Origin: Dasypus novemcinctus
Taxonomy: Eukaryota; Chordata; Mammalia; Cingulata; Dasypodidae
Direction of reading: 5' to 3'
Assembly (NCBI RefSeq): GCF_030445035.2
Contig: NC_080698.1
Span: 7,488,038 to 7,552,037 of the forward strand
Length of the DNA stretch: 64,000 bases
In this document: in pieces, positions 1 to 11,220 of the stretch
How positions within the stretch are numbered: the stretch's first letter is position 1
How the letters are laid out: each line of letters begins with the position of its first letter
The notes under the pieces: generated by a model
Told to the model about the DNA's origin: nothing
Databases searched by the model: none
What the model saw: the letters and a program-made list of their open reading frames with translations, nothing else
Translations under genes and position numbers: made by a program

Positions 1-178
1 GACCAGGGACCTGAGGTGGTACAAGAGATTGAGTTCTCTCTCGCACTACGGGAAGTCCCAGGATTGGTTCCAGGTGCTCCCTAAAGAGAAGACAAGAAGA
101 CACAGAAGAACACACAGAGACTGGACACAGAGAGCAGACAATGAGTGCAAAGAAGATGGGGAGTGGGGGTCGGGAGTG
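1..178 (+). repeat. tRNA-derived SINE, body and tail start
   Basis: This is the 3' half of a SINE of the armadillo DAS type. It has the 'gacacagagagcagacaatg' style 3' body found in other SINEs of this window and a G-rich tail. The A-rich (aataaata) tail continues at 641-662, after an LTR inserted at 179-635. The 5' head may be truncated by the window edge. Confidence 0.7.
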
Positions 179-635
179 TGTATTAGCGTTCTCCAGGGAA
201 ACAGAATCAGTAGGAGATATCTGTCAATACTATACGATTTTATAAGAGTCTCTCATGCAGCCATGCGGATGCACAAGTCCGAGTTCCACAGGCAGGTGCA
301 ACCAGGGGCTGCAGTGAAAGTCCAGTGAAGGTTCTTGACAAGTCCTGGGAGATGTTGGCTGTCTAAAAAGACAAGCTGGGAAATTCTCACTCAATGCTGG
401 AATCACTTTCCCTTTTAAGGCATTTAACTGATTGGATAAAGCATCACTCATTGCTGATGGCAATCTCTCTGATCAATGTAATTGTAATCAGCTATCTATG
501 ATTTACCACTGCAGTAAAGTCAATGGTGAATAAAGTCCATAAATGCCCCTGTATTACAGTTAGCCCAGTGCTTGCTTGACCAAACAACTGGGCACAGTAA
601 ACTGGCTGAGTTGACACATTAGCCTAAGCATCACA
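179..635 (+). mobile_element. Solo LTR-like element (TG...CA), family X copy 1
   Basis: A 457 bp element begins with TG and ends with CA and is flanked by perfect 5 bp direct repeats GAGTG at 174-178 and 636-640. It starts 'tgtattagcgttctccaggg' and ends 'gacacattagcctaagcatc-aca'. The same element recurs at 23551-24001 and, inverted, at 7167-7645. The TG...CA ends and 5 bp target duplication indicate an LTR. I do not know its family name. It sits inside the tail of an older SINE. Confidence 0.75.
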
Positions 636-670
636 GAGTGGGAATAAATAAATAAATCTTTAAAAGTCTA

Positions 671-3600
671 AATTGGTCATATTTGTCAGCATCTGTTTAT
701 AGGGTTTCAAATCAATTCTGTTGATCTATGTGTCTATCCGTTTACCAGTACCACATTGTCTTTATGTTTTGTTCCTGTTGCTTCATAGTAAGTCTTTAAT
801 TTGTGTAATATAACTCTTCCATCTTTATTCATTTTCAGGATTGACTTATATATTCCATTCTCTTAACTTTTCCACATTAATTTTAGAATCACAAAAGCTT
901 GCTGGAGTTTTAATTAGGATTGTACTGATTCTATAGATCAAATTGGAAAGAAATGGCATCCTAACAATATTGTGTCTTCCAGTCATACACATGGTATCTT
1001 TTTTCAATTATTTAGGATCTTTTCTTTTCTTTCATTGTATTTTGTAGTTTTCTACCTACAGATCCTGCACATATTTTATTAGATTTATACTGAAGTATTT
1101 GTTTTTTACTGTATCATGTTATTTTTTAAATCTCAAAATTCAAGTGCTTATTAGTGATAAATAGGTACACAATTAAATATTTCTGTATTGACTATATCCT
1201 GCAAATTTTCCTAATACTCTTATTAGATCCAGCAATTATTCTTGGATTCCTTTTGATTTTCTACATTATCAATCCAGTTTTCTGCAACTTTTCTTTCTTC
1301 CTTTATAATCTCTGTATCTTTAATTTCTGCTGCTTACTTGATTTCATTAACTATTACTTCCAATGCTATTTTTAATAGGAGTGATATGAAGGGAATCCTT
1401 CTCTTTTTTTCTAGATTTTAGGGGGGAAACCATTCAGTCTCTTATCATTAAGTGTTCTTTAGATTAAACATTAAATGTTCCTACTGTGGTGAGAATTTTT
1501 ATCATAAAGAGATAATAAATTTTGTCAAAAGCTTTTCCAAATCTGTTGGTATGTTTGTATCATTTTTCTTATTTAATCTATTAAAGTGGTAAATTATAAT
1601 GATTGATTGCAAATGTTGAGCCAAACTTGCATTCTTGGGATAAATCATACTTATTCATGATGCTTAATAACCTTTATTCATATTTCTGATTGGATTTGCT
1701 AATGGTTTAGGAATTTTTGTGTTTATGCTTATGAGACATGTTGGCCTTTAATTTACTCTTCTCATAATGTGTCTGGCCTTGGTGTTAAGGTAATGCAGGC
1801 CTCATAACATGAGTTGGGCAGTCTTCCCTCCTCCTCTATTCTGGACATGGTTCATGGAATTGATATTCTTTATTCTTTCAATTTACAGATGTTTTATTAT
1901 TTAGTATTGTTACATTCTCTTGATGAATTGACCCCTCTGTCATTTTTGAAATAAGCCTCTTTATCCCTTTTAACATTCTTTGCTCTGATATCTTCTTGTC
2001 CAATATTAATAAAGACACTCTAGCTTTCTAGCATATTATACCTTTTCCCATTCATTTGATTTTAATCTATTAGTGTCTTTATATTTACAGTGAGATTCTT
2101 ACAGACAGTATGTAGCTGACCTTTCCTTTTTCATCCAATGTGACAATCTCTGCCCTTTGGTTGTGCTATTTGAACCACTTACATTTATTGTGGTTGTTGA
2201 TAAGATGACATGTAAACCTATCAATTTGCTGTGTATTCTCTATTTGACCTATCTGTTTTTTGTTCTCCTTTCCCTTTATACTTTTTTCTTTTGGATTGTG
2301 TTTTTAAATGATTTTATTTTGTCTTCTTTGTTTGCTTGCTAGTCAAATGCTTTGTTTTGTTATTTTAGTGGTTGTTTTATGGTTTATAGTAGAAATCTTT
2401 AACTTATTACAGTTTACCTTCACATGATGTTACGACACCTCACATGTAAAAAGTTTTTGACAATGCACTTTCATTTCTCTCCCTCTTGGGGAGATACATC
2501 TTTGGTCATATATCTTTAGTAAGCATATGTTATAAGCCCCAGTGTACATTGCTATTCATTTTGTTTAACCAGTCTATTATCTTTTAAAGATATTTACATA
2601 AAAGAAGAATATCTATTTACCCATGTAGTTACTGTCCCCGGTGCTCTTCATTCCTTTGTGTAAATGAAGATTACCATCTGGCATAATTTTTCTTTGAACT
2701 AAAGGGATTCCTTTAACAATTCTTGTTGTTTTTGTCTGGAAATAATGTTTTTCAACTTTCTATATCTGGAATAGGGTTATGTCACCTTTATTCTTTAGGT
2801 CTTTTTTTCTGGAAGAGAATTCTAGATTGGTAGTGTTGTTCTTCAGTTCTTTTTAAAAAGTGTGGTTCAATTGTCTTCTAGCTTTCTAATGAGTAATCTG
2901 CTCTCATCCTTATTTTGTTCCTGTGTATTTCCTTTACCACTCTTGGGTGCAATTTGATCTGATCGTGTTTTGGTATAGATTTCTTCATGCTTTCTTTTAT
3001 TTGGTGCTTATTGAGCCCATTGGCTCTGTGGGTTTATAGTTTTCATGAAATTGGGAAAATGTTTGGCCATCTCTTTCAATACTTTTGATCCTACCCTCTC
3101 CTCTGGGGACTTTATGTGCATATTAGACCCAGAGCTCAAGGATGCTCCATTTATTTATCTGTTTCTTTTTATATTATTTATTAATTTATTTTTGCACTCC
3201 CTCTGCTATTTTGGATAGTTTTTATTGTTATGTCTTCAAGTTCACGAATCTTTTTTTGGTACTGTTTAATGTGCTATTAATTCCCTTCAGCTATCTTTCA
3301 TTAAATACATTGTCATTTTCATTTCTAGAAATGTGATTTGTGTCATAAGCCTTCAATGTCTCTACTTAACTTTTTGAACATATAAATTGTGTGTAATTTA
3401 AAGTTATAATGTGTTTCTATGTCCTTGCTGATGCATTTACATCTATGTCAATTCTGGATCAATTTTTATTGGTAAAGTATTCTCCTCATTTTTGGGGTAT
3501 ATTTTTATGCTTCTTTGTATGCCTGATATTCTTTAATTGGATGCCAGACATTGTGAATTTTCCCCTGTTCAGTGTTGGATATTTTCATATTCTTATAACA

Positions 3601-3886
3601 ATTCTTGAGCTTTGTTCTGGAACTCAGTTAAGTTACTTGGAAACAGTTTGAAGTGTTCAAATCTTGCTTTTAAGATTTGTTAGGCAGTACTGGAGCAGTT
3701 CTCAGTCTAGGGCAAATTGTTGCCCACTGCTGAGGCAAGACTTTCCTGAGTACTCTACCAATGCTTCATGAATCTTGAGTTTTTCAGTCTGGCAGATAGG
3801 AGCACACACTATTCCTTGCCCTGTGTGAATGCCAGGCATACTTTCTTTCATCACTTGGTGGGTTATTTATCCAGCTTCAGATAGTT

Positions 3887-3926
<40 letters not shown>

Positions 3927-4200
3927 AGTCATTATTCAGTTCAGTATTCAAGGGGTCCCCTCCACAGACCCATATAATTCTGTCTCTTTGCAGTTCCCTT
4001 CTTTCCAGTACTCTGTGAGCTAACTGCCTCAGTGTACCTGGCTTCTCAGGAACACTGCACACCTGCTGGAAGCTTCCTGTTTTGTTTCTCTCCTTTACTG
4101 TGTCCTGGAAACCCTCTCAAGACAGGAAGTTGGGGCAATCACAGAGCTCAACTTATTTGTTTCCCATCAGTCAGAAATTCTGTTATTTGTGGTATGGTGT
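671..4200 (-). mobile_element. Old LINE-1, ORF1 and ORF2 remnants
   Basis: Read on the minus strand this is a decayed L1: ORF2 endonuclease and RT remnants between about 700 and 2500 and ORF1-like sequence at about 2800-3700, matching the plus-strand L1 at 36300-43640. No long open frame survives. It is the L1 part of the inverted C arm. Confidence 0.65.
3890..3925. repeat. (CA)n microsatellite
   Basis: Eighteen CA units without interruption. The matching place in block C (near 36570) has only a short TG run, so this tract expanded in this copy. Confidence 0.95.
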
Positions 4201-4227
4201 CTAGTGTCTTGAATACAATTGTTTCTT

Positions 4228-4600
4228 TTTTTTTTTTTTTTTAAAGATTTATTTATTTATTTAAATCCCCCCCTTCCCCTGGTTGTCTGTTTTCGGTGTC
4301 TATTTGCTGCGTCTTGTTTCTTTGTCCGCTTCTGTTGTCGTCAGCGGCACGGGAAGTGTGGGCAACGCCATTCCTGGGCAGGCTGCACTTTCTTTCGCGC
4401 TGGGCTCTCCTTACAGGGCGCACTCCTTGGGCGTGGGGCTCCCCTACGCGGGGGACACCCCTGCATGGCAGGGCACTCCTTGCACACATCAGCACTGCGC
4501 ATGGGCCAGCTGCACACGGGTCAAGGAGGCCTGGGGTTTGAACCACGGACCTCCCATGTGGTAGACGGACGCCCTAACCACTGGGCCAAGTCCGTTTCCC
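4228..4600 (-). mobile_element. DAS-type SINE, full length
   Basis: Full-length SINE on the minus strand. The poly-T and (ttta)n tail starts near 4228, and the tRNA-like head with 'cactgggccaagtccg' ends at 4600. It is flanked by a direct repeat 'tacaattgtttctt' at 4214-4227 and 4601-4614, so it is an intact L1-mediated insertion. Confidence 0.92.
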
Positions 4601-4737
4601 TACAATTGTTTCTTATTTCTGTCTCATTTATGGCTGCTTCAAACATGAGGGTCAATCTGGTCTGTTCATCTTTCTTCGCCAGCAGTAGAAGTTGGCAGAC
4701 AGATTTTATAATGTTCATTTATAATTAAAAATATCTT

Positions 4738-4905
4738 GGGTGTGGAGGTGGCTCAAGCTATTGGGCACCTCCCTCCCACATGGGAGGTCCCGTGTTCAGT
4801 TCCTGGTGCCTCCTAAGAAGAAGATGAGTATACAATGAACAGACAGTGAATGCAAAAACAGCCAGCACTAGAGAGAAATAAATAAATAAAATTTTAAAAC
4901 GAAAA
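4738..4905 (+). mobile_element. Short tRNA-derived SINE
   Basis: Head 'ggtggctcaagctattgggc', a B-box-like 'gtgttcagttcctgg', a short body and an 'aaataaataaataaaat' tail. More diverged than the DAS copies around it. Confidence 0.6.
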
Positions 4906-5041
4906 TAAACCTTAAATAACCTGTCAATTGCTCTCCCTTCTTCATTCTGTATTTTGCTTTCTTTATTTTATCTCATTCTGTCCAACTATAATGTTATCTG
5001 TCTATCAGGCTTTCCAAAGAATGAAATTCTGACTCTGTTTT

Positions 5042-5125
5042 GTTTTTTTTTTAAAGAGGAACCATTGCTGAACCTGCAACCTTGTACATGTGAAGCAGGC
5101 ACTCAACCACTGAGCTGTACCTGTT
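5042..5125 (-). repeat. SINE head fragment
   Basis: Reverse complement gives a tRNA-like head ('gtacagctcagtggttgagt' style) followed by a short A-rich tail, seen here as poly-T at 5042-5053. Only about 80 bp remain. Confidence 0.5.
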
Positions 5126-5426
5126 CAATCGAAATTCTGATTCTGTTAATTCTCTCTATAACCTTTTCTATATTTTATTGACTTCTAATGCCATTTTCTC
5201 ATTATTTCCTCCCTTCTCTAAAACCTTTTCATTTTGTTTGCTCTGTTGATCTAGTTCACCTTTCAATTTGAATACTTAGTTCATTTGTTATGAGTATTCT
5301 TTATTTTCTGATATAGTGAAAGTTATAAATTAATTTCTAGGACTGCTAGGCCTCCTCATACACTTTGATATCCAGTGCTTCATTGACATTCAGCTCTAGA
5401 TATTCATATATTCCCTCACGAATTTC

Positions 5427-6150
5427 TCCTTTTTTTTGTACAATCAGTGGTATTTGCTATAATCACATAGTTGTGTGTTCATCTCTTTAGTCATTATTAG
5501 AGCATTTTCATTATTTCAATACTAATAATAATAAACATAAAACAGTCAGAAAACAAACAAGAAAATTCATTTCTCCATCCCTCTATGCTTCCTCCACTGT
5601 ACATAGCTGCTGTTTCTGGCTATTCTATCCAAAGTGTAAAATGAATGGCTTTTAGTACAATCACAATGTTGTACATTCATCATTTCAAAAATTTTAGAAC
5701 AATTTCATTATTCCAAAAAAACCCTAAAAACCCTAGCATTCTTTCCTCAGACCTACAAAACCACTAATCTCCTTTCATCATTATCAAATGATTTATATTT
5801 ACATTTCATGTAAATGGAATCATCCAATATGTAGTATTCTGTGTCTGGTCTCCTTCACTTAGTATAATGTTTGTTTGGTTTTTTGTCTGATATTAACATT
5901 TTGTACTATTGACTTACATTTGTTCAGCTTCAAAGAAAAATGGTCTTCTATATGCAATTCTACTCATATTTATATTTTATATAGTATATTTATATTTCAC
6001 ATAATTAGTTCCTAATAGGGCAATCATACAGAATTTGTCCTTTTGTGTCTGGCTTTCTTCACTCAACATAATGTCCTCCAGATTCATCCATGTTGTTGTA
6101 TGTTTCATGACTTCATTTCTTCTTACCACTGCATAATATTCCATCATGAT
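5427..6150 (-). mobile_element. 5'-truncated LINE-1 insertion
   Basis: Minus-strand L1 3' end. Poly-T near 5430-5437 marks the 3' tail. 'cttttgtgtctggctttctt' at about 6041-6060 and 'gcataatattccat' near 6132 are the antisense of the conserved L1 ORF2 C-terminal region. It is absent from the matching place in block C (about 35640-35660), so it inserted in this arm only. Confidence 0.65.
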
Positions 6151-6256
6151 TTCCTTCTAGTAGTAGGGCCAGTTAGTTGGGTTTTGTTTCAAAAACATGG
6201 GATTTTTTGACACTTTAAAAATTGATCTTGATATTGTCTTGTGGCCAAAGAACCTA

Positions 6257-6735
6257 ATTTTTTCCTCCCCCTCCCCCTCCCTGCTGTTTTTTTTTCTGTC
6301 TGTGTCCATTCACTGTGTGATCTTCTGTATCTATTTCTCTTTTTGTCTTCTCTTCTTGTCTTTTTCCTCTAGGATTCACAGGGATTTGATCCAGGGGACC
6401 TCTGATGTGGAGAGAGGTTCCCTGTCAATTGTGCCACCTCGGTTCCTGGTCTCTGCCGCACTTCACCTTGACTCTCCCCTTCGTCTCTCTTTTGTTCCGT
6501 GATCATCTTGCTGTGTGACTCACTTGCATGGTCACTGGCTCACCGCTCGAGCGCTCGGCTCACCACACGTGCACTTGTTTGCCAAACACACATGATTTCT
6601 TTTCCTCTTTTTCACCAGGAGGCCCCAGGGATTGATCCTGGGTCCTTCCATATGGTAGGCAGAAGCCTTATCATTTGAACCACTTCTGCTTCCCAGAACT
6701 GAATTATTTTTTCCTTCCCCTCCCCCTCTCCCCAG
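6257..6735 (-). mobile_element. Two-part SINE, second armadillo-type family
   Basis: A minus-strand composite with two tRNA-like heads (one ending near 6695 at 'aaccacttctgcttccc', one internal near 6400-6450) and a C-rich tail. The same composite occurs at 49340-49915. It differs from the DAS-III type by having 'ctcggctcaccacac' style repeats in its middle. It is absent from the matching place in block C. Confidence 0.65.
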
Positions 6736-7166
6736 AGCCTAATTTTTATAACACTGATTTCTTGGATTTTATTGGTCTTTTGTGGCCTTGTTTATGCAGA
6801 TTGCCTATGTACTAAACAAGGATGGGTGTTCTCTGTTACTCTTTGTAAAATTCTAGGGATAGCTATTAGGTCAGGATTATTCACAGTGGCAGTCAAATTT
6901 TTATATCTTGGCTAACTTTTGCATGTTCATTCTATGAGTTCCTTAAGAAGACTGTACTAAAATCTCTATGCTCTGTAAGTTGGTCACCTGGTAATTTATA
7001 GAAAAATGACTCATCATTAGATCATCCTGATAAATTTCTATGTTTACTGAATATAAGATACCTTTTAGTCCTTTGTCTTAAATATTATTACCTGAGAACA
7101 AATTTCTATCCCACCTTTCTTTTGGTTCACCATATTTGCCTGCATTTTTTTTTTTCAATTCTTTTG

Positions 7167-7645
7167 TGTGAAGGTTAGGTTAATGTGTCAACTCAGCAAG
7201 GTAATTGTGCCCAGTTGTTTGGTCAAGCAAGCAATGGGCTAACTGTAATACAATGGGCTAACTGTAATACAAGGGCATTTATGGACTTCATTCACCATTG
7301 ACTTTACTGCAGGGGTAAATCATAGATAGCTGATTACAAGTACATCAATCAGGGAGAGTGCCATCAGCAATGAATGTTGTTTTATCCAATCAGTTAAATG
7401 CCTTAAAAGGGGAAGCAATTCCAGCATTGAGTGAGAATTTCCCAGCTTGTCTTTGGACAGTCAATGTCTCCAAGAACCCTTCAAGAACCTTTACTGAACG
7501 TTCATTGGAGCCTCTGATTGCAGCCTGCCTGCAGAACCTGGACTTGTGCATCCCCACGGCTGTGTGAGAGACTCTTATAAACTTGCATACTATCGACAGA
7601 TATCTCTTGTTGATTCTGTTTCCCTAGAGAACCCTGACTAATACA
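7167..7645 (-). mobile_element. Solo LTR-like element, family X copy 2
   Basis: Reverse-orientation copy of the element at 179-635. The plus strand begins 'tgtgaaggttaggttaatgt' and ends 'gaaccctgactaataca'. It contains a 20 bp local duplication, 'caatgggctaactgtaatac' (about 7232-7270). The flanking direct repeat is decayed (ctttt/ctcta). The matching place in block C lacks it. Confidence 0.65.
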
Positions 7646-8076
7646 CTCTATTTCCAACCTGTCTTAATCTTTTTATTGTAAATTTGTTACTTAAGATAGT
7701 ATATTTCTGAACCGTAACCTTTTGTCCAATTTGAAAGTCCTTGTTTTAGTCTGGTGTATTTAACCCATTCATACTTATTGCAAATGTTCTTTGTCAGGAT
7801 TCATTATCGCCTTCTTTTTATTTTATATTTTTCCTACTTTAATTTTGTTTCTTTTATTATCTTCCATTGAGTAAGTTGTCTTTTCTCCATTAGTTTAAAG
7901 TCATACTATCTCTTTTAGTAGCCTAACATAACTTATAAAGAGCCCTGAATAATATAGAAGACCTGCCATGCTCTGAGTCCCTCTTTCTTCTTCCTGCATT
8001 CCATGTGCAAATATGGTGTGGCAGAGACTTCTCAGTTCCCACCCTGATGTGCTCATTAATTTTTAGATTTAGATAC

Positions 8077-8647
8077 TGTAGCAGTTCAATATGGTTACAA
8101 ATTCCAAAAATAGATATTGGATTATGTTTGTAATCTGGTCTGTACCCGGGTGTGATTAAATTATTATTATGGCTTTGATTGGGTCACGTCATTAGGGCAT
8201 GGGGACTCAGAGATAAAAGGTATGGCAAAGGACAGAGTTGAGGGTTTTTAACGTTAGAGTTTTGATGGTGGAGTTTGATGCTGAAGCCTTAAGGTGGGAG
8301 CCCCAGGGAAAGAATCAGAGCCATATGCCTGATAGTCTGCAGCTGGACTTGTGGTCAGAGGCAAAGCCTAGAGAGCCTCATAGTCCACAGCTGATCTTGT
8401 GAAGGAAGAGAGGAACCCTGAGCCCAGACAGAAGCAAGACCCGGGAAGGGAGGAACCCAGGAAGCCTGAACCCTCACAGCCATCGGCAGCCATCGTGCTC
8501 CAACACGTGATAATAGACTTTGGTGAGGGAATAACTTATGCTTTATGGCCTGGTATCTGTAAGCTCCTACCCCCACATAAATACCCTTTATAAAAACCAA
8601 CCAATTTCTGGTACTTTGCATAAGCACCCCTTTAGCTGACTAATACA
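8077..8647 (+). mobile_element. MaLR-like provirus, 5' LTR
   Basis: A 571 bp LTR starting 'tgtagcagttcaatatgg' and ending 'ctgactaataca'. It carries a TATA-like 'agataaaaggtatggcaaag' near 8212 and a poly-A-signal-like 'cataaataccctttataaa' near 8577. It pairs with the 3' LTR at 10643-11220. The same LTR family occurs as solo copies at 61122-61689 and 62140-63158. Family assignment is by internal sequence and size, not by search. Confidence 0.8.
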
Positions 8648-8908
8648 GAATTTGGTACCAAGGACTGGGGAAGTGCTTTTGCCAAAACCAAAATGCTGGA
8701 ATGGTTTATAAATGGGTAAGGGGTATTTTTTGGAGGAATTGTGAAATTCTTGATGGAAAAGCCCTAGATTGCTCTGAAGAGACTGTTGATAGTAATATGG
8801 ATGCTAAAGAGATGCCTTAGAAGTAAATGATAAACTATTATTGGAAACTGGAGGAAAGGTTATCTGTGTTTTAAAGTTGCAGAGAATTTATCAAAATTAA
8901 CTCCAAGT

Positions 8909-9283
8909 CGGGAAACGGACTTTGGCCCAGTGGTTAGGGCGTTCGTCTACCACATGGGAGGTCCACGGTTCAAGCCCCGGGCCTCCTTGACCTGTGTGGA
9001 GCTGGCCCATGCGCGGTGCTGATGCGCGCAAGGAGTGCTGTGCCACACAGGGGTGTCCCCTGCGTAGGGGAGCCCCGCGCAAGGAGTGCACCCATAAGGA
9101 GAGCCGCCCAGCGCGAAGGAGGGAGCAGCCTGCCGAGGAATGGCGCCGCCCACACTTCCCGTGCCGCTGACGACAACAGAAGCGGACCAAGAAACAAGAC
9201 GCAGCAAAAGACACAGAAAACAGACAACCGGGGGAGGGGAGGGGAATTAAATAAATAAAAATAAATCTTAAAAAAAAAAAAAA
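8909..9283 (+). mobile_element. DAS-type SINE inside the provirus
   Basis: Full-length SINE with the 'gggaaacggactttggccca' head, B box and (aaataaa)n plus poly-A tail. It is flanked by a perfect 14 bp direct repeat 'aattaactccaagt' at 8895-8908 and 9284-9297. Confidence 0.95.
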
Positions 9284-9779
9284 AATTAACTCCAAGTGTT
9301 TTTTGTAAGGCAGCATTTGAAAATGGCAAGGCTGGGCATTTGGCTGAAGAACTTTCCAAAGTAAACTCAGAGAATGCAGGTTGTCTTCTCCTTGCAGCTT
9401 ATAGCAAAATGCTAGATAAGTGAGATAAGCTAAGAACTGAACTGTTGGGCACAAAGAAAACAGAAACTGATTCTGAAAATTGCAAGTCTCTGGAAATCAG
9501 GCTCCCAGATGAAAGTGCCCCTTTGGAGGACTTAAGTAAACTTGAAAATCAGGATGGAAGATGCAGTTATGTCAGAAAGACTTGTGGAAAGTCTTACTGT
9601 CTGGTCACTTGGACTGCTGCTTTCTGCATGCTAAACCAACAAGGTTTTTGAGAGACCTGTATGAATAAAACCACTGTCAACACCTGTAAGAAAAAAGGAC
9701 ATGGAAAGGAGAGATTAAAGGAGAAATAGCTTGAAGAGGAAAACCATGGAAGCTGAGATCTGGAATTAGGACATCACCT

Positions 9780-10215
9780 TGGGCCAAGAGAGGAACCCCA
9801 CCCATATGTACAGAGAGGGTGAGTTAGCCCCAGCCATTGAAGAGGGTAGATGTTCCTGTCCAAAGTTCTGGGAGGGTTTTGCTGCCCCAGGGTAAAGAGA
9901 GGGTGGAGCACATTCCCCAAGGATTAGGGTGGGTAAGGTCAGCACCCCCAGGCCTGAGAGGGGTGGACCTCTCCCACAAAGGATAAGGAAGTCCAGGTGG
10001 TCAACTCATTGCTCTGAGAGGGTTGAACTTGTATGCCAAAGGTTAGGGAAGGCCAGGTGGTCAACTCATTGCTCTGAGAAGGTTGAGCCTGTATGCCAAA
10101 AATTAGGGGGAATGTTGTCTTCACACCACTGTACTAGGGGGGGTTAAGACTCTAACCCAAAGATTGAGTAAGGTGTGGCAATCACCCCAACACTCTTGGA
10201 GGGAGAGGTCTGGAG
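9780..10215 (+). repeat. Tandem array of ~61 bp units in MaLR internal
   Basis: About seven diverged units of roughly 60-61 bp. The two clearest share 'ccaggtggtcaactcattgc' at about 9994 and 10054. The last units are more decayed. Confidence 0.8.
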
Positions 10216-10642
10216 CTTGGTCAACATCCAGATGCTTGATACGGGTGGAACCAAGAAAATGGCCATTGGGCAGGTATGTGGAAACGGTGGGTTCCCATAA
10301 GGCACCATGGAGACGAAACTATCAAGAATGACTCTCAGTCTGATATCAAATAGAGGATGCCCTGAAGGTTTACTGAACTATAGAGGACCCATGACTCATG
10401 TATCCTCCCAATTTCTCCTTATTGTAATGAAAATATTTATCCTTTGTCCATTTGTGTATTGAAAACAGATAAATTGTTTTGTAAGTTTCAGTGGTCTATT
10501 GCCACTAAGTTTCAGTGGGTCTTTGTCCCAAGACAAACTGTATTTCTTTAAATTGATTGTGATATGATTTAGTACTTGCATTGTAACTGATTTAAGGTTT
10601 TTTTGAATATTGTAAAGTCTTTTTGGAATTCAGAGGGTGGAG

Positions 10643-11220
10643 TGTAGCAGTTTGATACAGTTATGAATTCCAAAAATAGATATTGGCTTATGTTTGGAAT
10701 CTGGTCTGTACACGGACATGATTAAGTTATGATTAGGGCTCTGACTGGCCCACGTCATTAGGACATTGAGCCCCCGCCCCTTGGTGGGTGGGGACTCACA
10801 GATAAAAGGCATGGCAAAGGACAGAGTCGAGGGTTTTTAATGTTGGAGTTTTGATTGTTGGAGTTTGATGCTGAAGTCTTAAGCTGGAGCCCTGGAAAAG
10901 AGATAGAGCCATATGCCTGATAGTCTGCAGCTGACCTTATGGAGAGAGGCAAAGCCTAGGGAGCCTAACAGTCTACAGCTGACCTTGTGGAGGAAGCGAG
11001 GAACCCTGAACCCAGAGAGAAGCAAGATCCTGGAAGGGAGGGACCCAGGAAGCCTGAACCCTCGCAGATGTCAGCATCCATCTTGCTCCAACATGTGAAA
11101 ATAGACTTTGGTGAGGGAAGTAACTTATGCTTTATAGCTCCTACCCCACATAAATACCCTTTATAAAAACAAACCAATTTCTGGTATTTTGCATCAGCAC
11201 CCCTTTGGCTGACTAATACA
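10643..11220 (+). mobile_element. MaLR-like provirus, 3' LTR
   Basis: A 578 bp LTR, 'tgtagcagtttgatacag' to 'ctgactaataca', homologous to the 5' LTR over its full length with many substitutions, so the insertion is old. The 5 bases after it (ctgat) do not match the 5 bases before the 5' LTR (gatac). Confidence 0.8.

Larger units (their letters stand above)
671..8076 (-). repeat. Inverted copy of block C (34735-42370)
   Basis: Matches the reverse complement of 34735-42370 along its whole length. Anchors: about 700-760 pairs with 42300-42360, 1060-1160 with 41880-42010, 3600-3690 with 36770-36850, 6190-6265 with 35540-35610, and 8040-8070 with 34735-34790. The matches are diverged but colinear. 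Each arm carries its own later insertions, so the duplication is older than those. The right edge abuts the MaLR-like provirus. Confidence 0.8.
8648..10642 (+). mobile_element. MaLR-like provirus, internal region
   Basis: It begins 'gaatttggtaccaaggactg', close to the start of known mammalian MaLR internal sequences, and ends with a purine-rich tract 'cagagggtggag' just before the 3' LTR. After removing the SINE at 8909-9283 it is about 1.6 kb, typical for non-autonomous MaLR internals. It has no intact gag or pol; the longest frames are short. An array of about 61 bp repeats lies at 9780-10215. Confidence 0.7.

Noticed and set aside
4219..4728. 169-codon and similar frames in DAS-type SINEs (also 8897-9454, 45392-45814, 63223-63633)
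   Set aside because: These are read-through of the GC-rich SINE body, seen at every full-length copy. They do not encode a protein.
8909..8985. tRNA-like heads of the SINEs as tRNA genes
   Set aside because: A and B boxes are recognisable, but no complete cloverleaf or CCA-adjacent end is kept; the sequence continues into SINE body.
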